A stretch of DNA of 64,000 bases. It comes from Tolypothrix sp. FACHB-123 (GTDB lineage: Bacteria > Cyanobacteriota > Cyanobacteriia > Cyanobacteriales > Nostocaceae). The stretch's first letter is position 1; each line of letters begins with the position of its first letter. The stretch is taken from positions 1 through 64,000 of the forward strand of contig NZ_JACJRE010000001.1 in NCBI RefSeq assembly GCF_014697075.1, in the 5' to 3' direction. The translations under genes and the position numbers were made by a program. Positions 52,442 through 61,056 of the stretch are shown here, piece by piece. Under the pieces are notes generated by a model. That model worked only from the letters and a program-made list of their open reading frames with translations. It was not told where the DNA came from and searched no databases.

Positions 52442-54391
52442 ATGCACAATTCCATTGCCAAAACAGCTTTTGAGCAAGACGCTTTTGATGTTATTGTCGT
52501 CGGTGCAGGTCACGCCGGTTGTGAAGCAGCCCTTGCTACTGCCCGCCTCGGTTGTCGGACTCTGCTGTTGACACTGAATTTAGATAAAATTGCTTGGCAA
52601 CCATGCAATCCCGCAGTGGGAGGGCCAGCTAAATCTCAATTAACCCATGAAGTTGATGCGTTGGGTGGAGAAATTGGGAAAATGGCAGACCGGACTTATC
52701 TGCAAAAGCGGATTCTCAATTCGTCACGGGGGCCTGCTGTGTGGGCTTTACGCGCCCAGACGGATAAGCGGGAATATGCAGCGGTGATGAAGGGGATTGT
52801 TGAAAATCAAGAGAATTTAACAATCCGTGAGGGAATGGTCACAGACTTAGTGCTGGGTGCTAACAATGAAGTAATTGGTGTTGAGACTTACTTTGGAGTG
52901 ACTTTCCAGTGTAAAGCAGTTATCTTGACGACTGGGACGTTTTTGGGCGGGAAGATTTGGGTAGGAAATAAGTCAATGGCGGCGGGACGCGCAGGAGAAT
53001 TTGCGGCGGAAGGCTTAACGGAAACCTTAAATCGCCTCGGTTTTGAAACAGGAAGACTAAAAACTGGTACACCTGCAAGGGTAGACAAGCGATCGGTGGA
53101 TTACAGTAAAATGTCTCTCCAGCCGGGGGATGAAGAAGTCCGCTGGTTTAGCTTTGACCCAGAAGTCTGGGTAGAACGAGAGCAAATGCCTTGCTACATT
53201 ACCCGCACGACTGCTGAAACCCATCGCCTGATTCAAGAAAATTTACACTTGTCCCCTGTATATGGTGGTTGGGTAGAGGCCAAGGGGCCGCGTTATTGTC
53301 CGAGTATTGAAGATAAGATTGTCCGCTTTGCTGATAAAGAAAGCCATCAAATCTTTATTGAACCAGAAGGTAGGGATATTCCCGAACTTTATATTCAAGG
53401 ATTTTCTACAGGTTTACCGGAAAATTTGCAACTGCAAATGTTACGTAGTCTTCCCGGTTTAGAAAACTGTGTAATGCTACGTCCGGCTTATGCTGTGGAG
53501 TATGACTATTTACCTGCAACTCAGTGTTACCCGACAATGATGACGAAAAAAATTGCAGGACTGTTTTGTGCTGGACAGATTAACGGCACAACAGGTTATG
53601 AAGAAGCAGCAGCCCAAGGATTTGTGGCTGGTGTGAATGCGGCGCGGTTTGTGCGCGGTCAGGAAATGATTGTTTTTCCGCGTGAGCAAAGTTACATAGG
53701 AACTTTGATTGATGACCTCTGTACCAAGGATTTACGCGAACCTTACCGTATGCTTACGAGTCGGTCAGAGTACAGATTAATACTGCGCTCTGATAATGCT
53801 GACCAGCGATTGACACCTTTGGGAAGGGAAATTGGCTTAATTGGCGATCGCCGTTGGCAATTATATACCCACAAACAAGCACAGATTATTGCCGAAAAAG
53901 AACGGTTACACGCCACAAGGGTAAAAGAACATGATGAAATAGGAAGAGCGATCACAGCTGATACCCAACAAGCAATTAAAGGTTCGATTACCTTAGCTGA
54001 CTTATTACGTCGTCCGGGATTCCACTATATTGATCTCGATAGATACGGACTGGGAAATCCCAGCTTGAATACTGTTGAAAAAGAAGGTGCAGAAATTGAC
54101 ATTAAGTATTCTGGTTATTTAGCTAGACAACAACATCAAATTGAACAGATTGCCCGTCAAGCACACCGCCAGTTATCCCCAGATTTGGATTACACAACAA
54201 TTGATACCCTTTCAAAAGAAGCGCGAGAAAAGTTAAGTAAAGTAAAACCACTGACTATTGGTCAAGCAGCACGTATAGGTGGCGTAAACCCAGCAGATAT
54301 TAATGCTTTATTAATATATTTAGAATTACGTAAAACAAAGAGCCAGTCAGAGTTTCCAGCCCTGGCTTCAAAAAAACTTCATGAAGCTTGA
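52442..54391 (+). CDS. mnmG: tRNA uridine-5-carboxymethylaminomethyl modification enzyme MnmG (GidA)
   Basis: This 649-residue FAD protein, with MnmE, modifies the wobble uridine of several tRNAs. The FAD-binding [10 protein letters not shown] lies near residue 20. The MnmG signatures [21 protein letters not shown] near 52-72 and [12 protein letters not shown] near 205 are present, and so is the [13 protein letters not shown] motif near 380. The C-terminal helical domain ends with [23 protein letters not shown]. The frame is open to a TTG at 52343, but MHNSI at 52442 matches the family start; an ATG two codons earlier is also possible. Confidence 0.97.
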   Translation: MHNSIAKTAFEQDAFDVIVVGAGHAGCEAALATARLGCRTLLLTLNLDKIAWQPCNPAVGGPAKSQLTHEVDALGGEIGKMADRTYLQKRILNSSRGPAVWALRAQTDKREYAAVMKGIVENQENLTIREGMVTDLVLGANNEVIGVETYFGVTFQCKAVILTTGTFLGGKIWVGNKSMAAGRAGEFAAEGLTETLNRLGFETGRLKTGTPARVDKRSVDYSKMSLQPGDEEVRWFSFDPEVWVEREQMPCYITRTTAETHRLIQENLHLSPVYGGWVEAKGPRYCPSIEDKIVRFADKESHQIFIEPEGRDIPELYIQGFSTGLPENLQLQMLRSLPGLENCVMLRPAYAVEYDYLPATQCYPTMMTKKIAGLFCAGQINGTTGYEEAAAQGFVAGVNAARFVRGQEMIVFPREQSYIGTLIDDLCTKDLREPYRMLTSRSEYRLILRSDNADQRLTPLGREIGLIGDRRWQLYTHKQAQIIAEKERLHATRVKEHDEIGRAITADTQQAIKGSITLADLLRRPGFHYIDLDRYGLGNPSLNTVEKEGAEIDIKYSGYLARQQHQIEQIARQAHRQLSPDLDYTTIDTLSKEAREKLSKVKPLTIGQAARIGGVNPADINALLIYLELRKTKSQSEFPALASKKLHEA

Positions 54392-54410
54392 GTATAGTAG
54401 TAGGGAGGAG

Positions 54411-54524
54411 ATGGGTATGATAGATGACATGGATTTAGAAATGGCATCATCAGCAGTCTCTAGATTCTCAGTTGAATTTAATACCATAAACCAATCAACT
54501 CGTCTAGTTTGGACGGAAGATTGA
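54411..54524 (+). CDS. Candidate 37-residue small acidic protein
   Basis: A short frame begins 20 bp after the mnmG stop, with a strong GGGAGGAG Shine-Dalgarno just before it. The sequence starts MGMIDDMDLEMASSAVSRF and ends TRLVWTED. The second ATG, two codons in, is better spaced from the Shine-Dalgarno. It has Met-rich acidic and polar halves and no membrane segment. It could be a real small protein cotranscribed with mnmG, or a chance frame. I recognise no family. Confidence 0.4.
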   Translation: MGMIDDMDLEMASSAVSRFSVEFNTINQSTRLVWTED

Positions 54525-54602
54525 ACATTTCACAGAAAATCCTGATTCCCAGGCAGTAAGGGCGGTATTGAGCCGTCCTCGCAGCTACCACCCACAAGCC
54601 TT

Positions 54603-55913
54603 ATGTTAAAAGAAGCCAGTACTCATCTCATTATTCCAGAACCATCAGATGAATTGATTGCCAACGAGCCTTGGACAATTGAAGTCTACGCTGATGGCTT
54701 GATGGATGAAATCTTTGCCGATATCGATAATGTTCTGGATGCTACCGGGGATTTTTCCCACCAAACTGTGAATGTAGAGTATGTGCCTCTGCAAACAGTG
54801 AAAATGCCGCAGATTGTATTACCAGATGAACTACAGCAAGCTGTAGAAGGAGTTTCCCAAATGCGGGAAAAACCTGTCAGCAAAGTAGTAGTTGATACCC
54901 CGGCTAAAAAAGCAGTAATTCGCAAGTTGAAGAAAACCAAGAGTCCTTTTGGCACATTGCTGATTATAGGGTCAACTATTATCGGTGTGGCGATCGCGGG
55001 CATTATTTATTTGTTCAACTCGAGATTGCTAACTTTTGCCACCTCTAAGCCAATTACCTCCGCATATATCCAGGGACAACAGCCGCAATTACCGACAAAA
55101 GTTGATGTCCAAGCTGAGTTAGTTGATTACATGCTAGGGGCGCTGTCAATTATTGAACAGCAACAAAGCAAAAACAATCAAAGCTACGCCACTCCGGGTA
55201 ATAACAACATTGGCGAAACTCCCAAAGTAGCAGCCTTACCTGTAGTTAGCACCCAGAAAAACCTGCTTTTGCCAACACCTCTGGCTGCAAATAACGTACC
55301 ACCAGCCCCAAGACTTACCAAAAACATTGTTGAGCGCATATACATACCTGTGTATCAAGCACCAGCCCCCATGCGCAATGTCCCGTCCCTACTTCCACAG
55401 ATTCCTAAAACCAAATCACCTGTGGCGGCTGTACCAACCATCTCCCGTCCTGGGGCTGTCAAAAATGCTTTAAATGCTGTGCGCAAACCAGCTAAACCTG
55501 TTAGCGTCAATATGTTTGCGGCTGCTGTACGCACAGATCTAAAACCTGTGAGTGTACGTACTGCACCAGTAGCAGTTGGGCAAACATCCAATCTGCTACC
55601 GACATTACCAGTTGTGCCATTTCGGGCTGCACCAGCACAAGCATCTACAGCTACAGCATCGGTATCTACTGTATCTTTGCAACAGGCTGTGTCAACTACA
55701 TCACAACCTCTTCCTACCCATATCCTAGAGGGAATAATGGAGTTGGGAAACAAGTCTGCGGCTTTATTTAAAATTGATGGTAGTACACAACGCTTTGCTA
55801 TTGGTGAAAGCATCGGTTCAAGTGGCTGGACACTAGTAGATGTGAGTAATGGGGAAGCGATCGTCCGTCGGAATGGTGAAGTGCGCTCAATTTATACAGG
55901 ACAGAAGCTGTAA
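54603..55913 (+). CDS. Single-pass membrane protein with PilP/GspC-like C-terminus
   Basis: This 436-residue protein has a cytoplasmic part of about 117 residues (SDELIANEPWTIEVYADGLMDEIFADID), basic residues before one transmembrane helix at about 118-141, and a long Pro/Ala/Val-rich linker (200-370). It ends in a small beta domain: GIMELGNKSAALFKIDGSTQRF, then IGESIGSSGWTLVDVSNGEAIVRRNGEVRSI. The topology and terminal domain resemble PilP/GspC proteins, which connect inner-membrane assembly to outer-membrane secretins. A role in pilus or secretion assembly is inferred; no other pil gene is in the window. Its function is not known to me. Confidence 0.65.
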   Translation: MLKEASTHLIIPEPSDELIANEPWTIEVYADGLMDEIFADIDNVLDATGDFSHQTVNVEYVPLQTVKMPQIVLPDELQQAVEGVSQMREKPVSKVVVDTPAKKAVIRKLKKTKSPFGTLLIIGSTIIGVAIAGIIYLFNSRLLTFATSKPITSAYIQGQQPQLPTKVDVQAELVDYMLGALSIIEQQQSKNNQSYATPGNNNIGETPKVAALPVVSTQKNLLLPTPLAANNVPPAPRLTKNIVERIYIPVYQAPAPMRNVPSLLPQIPKTKSPVAAVPTISRPGAVKNALNAVRKPAKPVSVNMFAAAVRTDLKPVSVRTAPVAVGQTSNLLPTLPVVPFRAAPAQASTATASVSTVSLQQAVSTTSQPLPTHILEGIMELGNKSAALFKIDGSTQRFAIGESIGSSGWTLVDVSNGEAIVRRNGEVRSIYTGQKL

Positions 55914-56463
55914 AACAATCTAAAACTTTCAATTTGACCCAAATGCATATTTATCATAGGTAGGGCTGATATCAATTCGTAATGCCCAATTACGAAAATC
56001 GGACATAATTTTGTGCTGAATTTTAGCAAATTGGTATTATGCCTTACCTACTTAATCTGAATATGCCTACACTTAACCACTAATTACAGATAAAAATGTG
56101 TGGTTGAGAATTGCCATATTGGGAATGGCTGCTTAAGTTTACTAGTATTTACTAGTTATCTTTGCAGAAAATATTTTTTGCTCGATTAATTGAATAAATA
56201 ATACAGTATTTTCCCTTATCTGTTATCAGGGGTGTGACACCTCATTAGATGGTTAACTCGGTAATTAAACATAATTGGTGCTATGAGTTAGATCAATACT
56301 TCTGCGTATATCTGCGGTAATTGTTATTGAGTATGGGGCATGGGGCATTGGGCATTGGGCATGGGGCATTGGTAATTTGTTATTCTAATTTCAATAATGT
56401 TTGGTTTGTAGCACATCAATATATTTTAGAGGGCATGGCACTGCCATGCCCCTACCTGGGTAA
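55914..56463. other. Intergenic region with heptamer array and 21-nt palindrome
   Basis: About 550 bp between convergent genes. It has a GGGCATT/GGGCATG heptamer array at 56332-56371 and a perfect palindrome, GGGCATGGCA-C-TGCCATGCCC, at 56431-56451, built like the one at 31998-32018. No gene is seen. Confidence 0.65.
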
Positions 56464-57915
56464 TTAATTAGGCTTGACTGTTAAAAACAAAATACTATTA
56501 GGTTCAACCGAAAAAGCCTGTCCGCGAATAATTGTGGATGGCAAAGTTGAACCAGTTACAGAGTTGCTACCATTTTGGTTGACTTTGTACAGTTGAATTT
56601 TTTGTCCAGAGGCTCCGGGTAACGCCCAACTTTGGGGTGCAATCATCTTCAGACGTGCGGAAACATTGACACCGGATCTGTTGACTAACATCAAGGATAA
56701 ATACTTCTTACCACTAGCCTCACCCAAAACTGCTAAAGGTACTAAAGTAGAGCTGTTGGAACTGGTTGACTCCAGGACTTTACCGTAAAAACCCTGATTC
56801 AAATACTCAAAAACCCAGGATGCAGGGCGTCTGGGGAAAGAGGGAGAAGCGCCAAGTTTACCATACCAGCCATCAGCCTCGTTCCAAGCTGTCGCTCCGG
56901 TTGCGCCTGCATAGAGAATAGAACGTGCTGCTAAGGCATCAAATATGGCACTCACATCGTTAGTCATGCGCTGATCTGGCGGAGACCAACTGATGTTGTA
57001 CTCGTTGTGGAAATATTCGATCGGTTTTGCAGTAAACTTCTTGACGCTGTTGCGCATGTAGTTTGTCGCCGCACCTACAGTTTTTTGTGCAGAGTTCCAA
57101 ATTTCTGAGTTGGCATTGGTCTTAGAACCTGTGGAATAGGTATGATAGGAGATAAAATCTAATTCGGGGAATGCTGTCGAGACAAAAGCATCTATTCTCC
57201 CTGGGGTGTAAGATTGGGCGAAGGCTGGGCCGCCGATTTTGATTGTGGGATCGACTTTGCGCATTTCTCGCGCGGCGATCGCAAATATCTTCCCTACCTC
57301 GGCCATGTTATCGCGGTAGTAGGGTTTAGAATCAAGCTCGTTGGTTACCTCCCAATATTTAATCTTTTTTTGCTGCTTGATATTTAAGATTCTCACCAAC
57401 TCTGCACAAAACTGTCCGTATCGCTTGTATTCAGAAGGTTTCAGCGCTCCCTTACTATCGGTTAAGTAAGCAGGAAAGTTGACAAGATTCATCATAATTA
57501 CGGGGCTGTGCGGGTAGGCTCCATTCATCGCCGCAGTTATCTTTTCTACATCCCAAGAAAAGTTTGATGAATTGGGATTCTTTACCCAGCCACGTTTATC
57601 TGTGGTGGAGTCTTTCATCTGGCCTGCGTAATGGTATCTGATTAAGCCAGGGCGCATGGCATTTACACCATTACGATAGTTGGTATTACCACCTACGTTA
57701 GCTATTCCTGGGATATTTCCCTGATAAGAGTTGAGTCCGAAGTGCAAAGGCGTTGACACTAAGGGTTTTGAGGTAATTGGATTAGTTAGCTGTTTGCTCC
57801 AATTGACAGAGATACCAACCTCTTGGGAGAAGGCTGGTTGACTAACTATAATCAACAGAAAACTGCCGAGACACAAAGGTAAGAAACGACGAAAAAGTGA
57901 AATATTCAGGAACAT
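56464..57915 (-). CDS. Exported clan-A glycoside hydrolase (GH39-like)
   Basis: This 483-residue secreted protein has a signal peptide (LPLCLGSFLLIIVSQPAFSQ) ending near residue 31. A TIM-barrel glycosidase domain has the acid/base in YWEVTNELD (Glu near 191) and a candidate nucleophile in EYFHNEYNISW (Glu near 304), the pattern of clan GH-A enzymes such as GH39. A C-terminal beta domain contains LMLVNRSGVNVSARLKM and FSVEPNSILFLTV. The substrate cannot be judged. The frame is open to a TTG at 57951; the ATG at 57915 gives a proper signal peptide. It stands alone. Confidence 0.75.
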   Translation of the reverse strand: MFLNISLFRRFLPLCLGSFLLIIVSQPAFSQEVGISVNWSKQLTNPITSKPLVSTPLHFGLNSYQGNIPGIANVGGNTNYRNGVNAMRPGLIRYHYAGQMKDSTTDKRGWVKNPNSSNFSWDVEKITAAMNGAYPHSPVIMMNLVNFPAYLTDSKGALKPSEYKRYGQFCAELVRILNIKQQKKIKYWEVTNELDSKPYYRDNMAEVGKIFAIAAREMRKVDPTIKIGGPAFAQSYTPGRIDAFVSTAFPELDFISYHTYSTGSKTNANSEIWNSAQKTVGAATNYMRNSVKKFTAKPIEYFHNEYNISWSPPDQRMTNDVSAIFDALAARSILYAGATGATAWNEADGWYGKLGASPSFPRRPASWVFEYLNQGFYGKVLESTSSNSSTLVPLAVLGEASGKKYLSLMLVNRSGVNVSARLKMIAPQSWALPGASGQKIQLYKVNQNGSNSVTGSTLPSTIIRGQAFSVEPNSILFLTVKPN

Positions 57916-58339
57916 ACAAAACAAATCTCTAAAGAACAGCAGAAGTAACAAGACAAAGCCTAGATTTGGCGATCGCCTGTCGCTTCAAGGGGGAAGGAGA
58001 AAAATCAGCCCCCAAGATGATTGATTAGATACCCCTGAATTTATTAATGATGAAAATCAAGCCTATTTGCAGCTAGACAAAGCTAGCTAGGAAGTTTCAA
58101 TTTGAAAATCGAATAGCTGAAGTAGTTTAGGACATGCCTAAAATCGTTGGTATCAGGTAGCCTGCACAATATTAAGTTTTTATTTTAGGTATACCAACCT
58201 GAAAACTTCATGCTTTCTTCACATAAGTTTATCATCTTTTATACTTCCTTTATCAAGTAAAAGTACTCAGAAAGTAGAAAGCAAGACTGGATATTTTAGC
58301 TAAAATCTTGACTCAGTAAGGGTTTCAGCCTGAGTTCGC
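57916..58339. other. Intergenic region upstream of the glycosidase gene
   Basis: About 420 bp with no gene. Near 58311-58335 a short hairpin (ACTCAG with CTGAGT) follows the CHAT gene stop on the minus strand and could be a weak terminator. The glycosidase promoter should lie near 57920-58000, but no box is certain. Confidence 0.4.
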
Positions 58340-60967
58340 TTATAACCAATTACCGACAAGCACAAACGCCGACCAAAAATAGGGATGTTGGTATAAAGGA
58401 TCGGCCATGATTTTCAGTTGCGCTTGTCGTAATGCCTCAGCTTTAGTCAGGTTTGGGTTATTCAATTGCTGATAAAATTCTTTCATTAAGTTGGCGGTAG
58501 ATTCGTCATTTACCGACCATAAACTAGCGATGGTACTTTTAGCTCCAGAACGCAAAGCAAACCCAGCTAAACCTAAGGTAGCGCGATTATCGCCAGATGC
58601 GGTCTGACAAGCACTCATAACTAATAATTCAATTGGTTGCTGAAGTCCTAACCTTCGGGATTGGAATAGGCGATCGAAATCTAAAATAGAAATGCGATCG
58701 CTCCATGTCAGTAAAAATGTTTCCTCTGGATTAGAACTAAATTGACCGTGAGTTGCAAGGTGAACTATGGGGAATGGTTGGCTATCAAGATATTTTTTTA
58801 AGGTATCGCGAGTAAATTCTTGATTTAGTAAGATTTTGGCATTAATTTTCGTCGTTACTTCTTGAATTTCTTCTGTAACAGCGGGTAAAGAACTAAACCC
58901 TTGGCGTGCTTCTGTTAACCCCGCAGCTAAAACCCCTAATTTTTGCCGTTCTAGTCCTTGGGGAAATAACTGTAATCCTGGACTGAGAGCCACATTATAT
59001 TTTTCTACTACATATTGTTTGCCATCGTGCAGCGCTGCCATTGGTAAGTTACGCAACAAACCATCTAGCACAAAGACTAAGGTGGTAACTTTACTGCTGT
59101 TGAGTTTTTCCTCCGCAGGCGCGATTAACCATTTATAAACTCGTTGTGAGAGGCGAAAACTCTCTTCCCGAATATAACCACGGGACATATAAGAGTAAAG
59201 GCGTTTGAGGTTAGCTTCTACTTGTGCTTTGGGGATTTGGGTACTGTAGTGATGCAGGGGTTGATTGGGAATAGAAAGGATAACTTCTAAGCGATCGCTT
59301 AAAATAATTGGGTAAATAACAGCAGCTTGGACATCGATTTGATCGATAGCTACAGGATGGGTATCGACACAAGCATCTTTAAAATAATTATCCAATTCAG
59401 CTAGTTGTAGAGCTTCGATTACCTGACGCGCTTGTTTGAGGTTGTTTTGATTATCTCCTGGTTGTAATAACAAACTCACATAATCTCGATATATTGGTTC
59501 AATACTTTCTTTAAAGTCAAACTGGACATCGGGATTAATCGCAATTAAATCGCTGCGCAGGGATTGTAAGTTATTAAAGGCGATTTCATAAGCTGCGATC
59601 GCATTTTCAATATCTCCTTGTTCTTTAGCAATTTTCCCTGATTGTGCCGCAGTCCGCGCCACCAAATCAGGTGCATTCATTGCTTGAGCTAATATTTGTG
59701 CTTGTTTAGTTAGTTTTGTCGCCTCTGTTAATTGACCGTTCTGTTGGTAGAGTTTACCTAGTTGTTGCAGAGAATAAGCCTCGGATCTAGAATCTTGAAT
59801 TTCTTGCGCTTGTTGGCTAGTTTTTACTAACAATTGAGCAATTTTGACATAATTGTGCTTTGAATCTGTCTGCTTACTCTCTTTTTGCATGAGGCTGTCT
59901 GCAAAGTTTATTTGAGCATAAATAGCTGGACGGCTAGGAGAAAGTAAAGCCAGGTTATTTTCAATTGCTGGAATTAGCGATTCAGTAGCTTCCCATTTTT
60001 GCAGTTTTACTAACAAGCTCAATTGATTTAATTGGGCTTCTAATTTAATTTGTGGTTCTGGAGATAAATTAATTGCTTCTTGATACTTGCTCAAAGCAAC
60101 ATCATAGTTTTTTAAATCTTTAGCAACATTACCCAGGCTGAAAATAACTGCACTTACATCAGCGGGAGAGTTAAGTTGTTTACTAATTGCCAAACTTTTT
60201 TCTAGTACTGTCTGAGATTGCTGTAAGTCACCTGTAGTTTGCAAAGCTATTCCTAAACTTCTCAATCCTTGGGCTTTTAGCAAACTATCGGGTTGATTTT
60301 GCAGTTCTTTTACCAGTCCTTCTAACAAGGTTTTTGACCGTCGATATTGTCCTAAAATTTGTAAACCTTGGGCTTGATTAATTTGACTGATGAGTTTACC
60401 TGTTTTATCTCCGGTGCGCTCGTAAATTACTGCGGCTTGCTTCCAAGTATCTATAGCAGTTTCTGTTTTTCCTTGCATTATTTGCAGCGAACCTTGGGTA
60501 TTTAATGCTTGAGCTAACAGCAAACTAGTCTTGGTGTCTGATGCTTGAAACTGCTTGATTAAATTAATACTTTCGTTAATTATTTTGTCGCTTTGGGGGA
60601 TATTACCTAAATTTTTATATACCAAACTCAAATAATTTAATATTTGAATTTGTTTGATTACTTCTTGTCTATTCTGATAAAACTTTAGGGCATTTTCCCA
60701 TGTTTTAGCGGCTGCTTGATATTGCCCATTTTGATAGTAGTTTTTACCTTCAGACAATAAATCGGGATTATTAGATAGTTGTTGAATTAGCGGTTGCGAA
60801 TTTGGTAAGTTAGGAGGTTTAGCGACAGCATAAATATTTTTATTAATTAATAATACAGTTAATATCAAGCTGAGAATAAATATATATATATTCTGTCGAA
60901 TTTTCCTTTTTGCAGATAACTTAACAAATAAAATTTTGGCGATTTTGATTAGTGATTGATTATTCAT
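58340..60967 (-). CDS. TPR-CHAT protein (caspase-like peptidase domain)
   Basis: This 875-residue protein has an N-terminal hydrophobic segment near 28-48, about ten tetratricopeptide repeats between residues 70 and 480, and a C-terminal CHAT domain. The caspase-like dyad is visible as His near 739 (VHLATHGQF) and Cys near 785 (VMSACQTASGD), followed by GLAGFALRSGAKSTIASLWSVND. The hydrophobic segment suggests membrane attachment or export. CHAT proteases can be activated by partner proteins; in cyanobacteria TPR-CHAT genes frequently sit beside two-partner-secretion adhesins, as here (90 bp downstream of one, same strand). The ATG at 60967 is used instead of a GTG eight codons upstream. Confidence 0.9.
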   Translation of the reverse strand: MNNQSLIKIAKILFVKLSAKRKIRQNIYIFILSLILTVLLINKNIYAVAKPPNLPNSQPLIQQLSNNPDLLSEGKNYYQNGQYQAAAKTWENALKFYQNRQEVIKQIQILNYLSLVYKNLGNIPQSDKIINESINLIKQFQASDTKTSLLLAQALNTQGSLQIMQGKTETAIDTWKQAAVIYERTGDKTGKLISQINQAQGLQILGQYRRSKTLLEGLVKELQNQPDSLLKAQGLRSLGIALQTTGDLQQSQTVLEKSLAISKQLNSPADVSAVIFSLGNVAKDLKNYDVALSKYQEAINLSPEPQIKLEAQLNQLSLLVKLQKWEATESLIPAIENNLALLSPSRPAIYAQINFADSLMQKESKQTDSKHNYVKIAQLLVKTSQQAQEIQDSRSEAYSLQQLGKLYQQNGQLTEATKLTKQAQILAQAMNAPDLVARTAAQSGKIAKEQGDIENAIAAYEIAFNNLQSLRSDLIAINPDVQFDFKESIEPIYRDYVSLLLQPGDNQNNLKQARQVIEALQLAELDNYFKDACVDTHPVAIDQIDVQAAVIYPIILSDRLEVILSIPNQPLHHYSTQIPKAQVEANLKRLYSYMSRGYIREESFRLSQRVYKWLIAPAEEKLNSSKVTTLVFVLDGLLRNLPMAALHDGKQYVVEKYNVALSPGLQLFPQGLERQKLGVLAAGLTEARQGFSSLPAVTEEIQEVTTKINAKILLNQEFTRDTLKKYLDSQPFPIVHLATHGQFSSNPEETFLLTWSDRISILDFDRLFQSRRLGLQQPIELLVMSACQTASGDNRATLGLAGFALRSGAKSTIASLWSVNDESTANLMKEFYQQLNNPNLTKAEALRQAQLKIMADPLYQHPYFWSAFVLVGNWL

Positions 60968-61056
60968 AATATTTAATTTAAATAAATACACAAAGTGCTG
61001 AAATCAGGTTTAAGCCAAAATTTTTCATATTGGGCAATGTTGAGCATATAGAGTTA

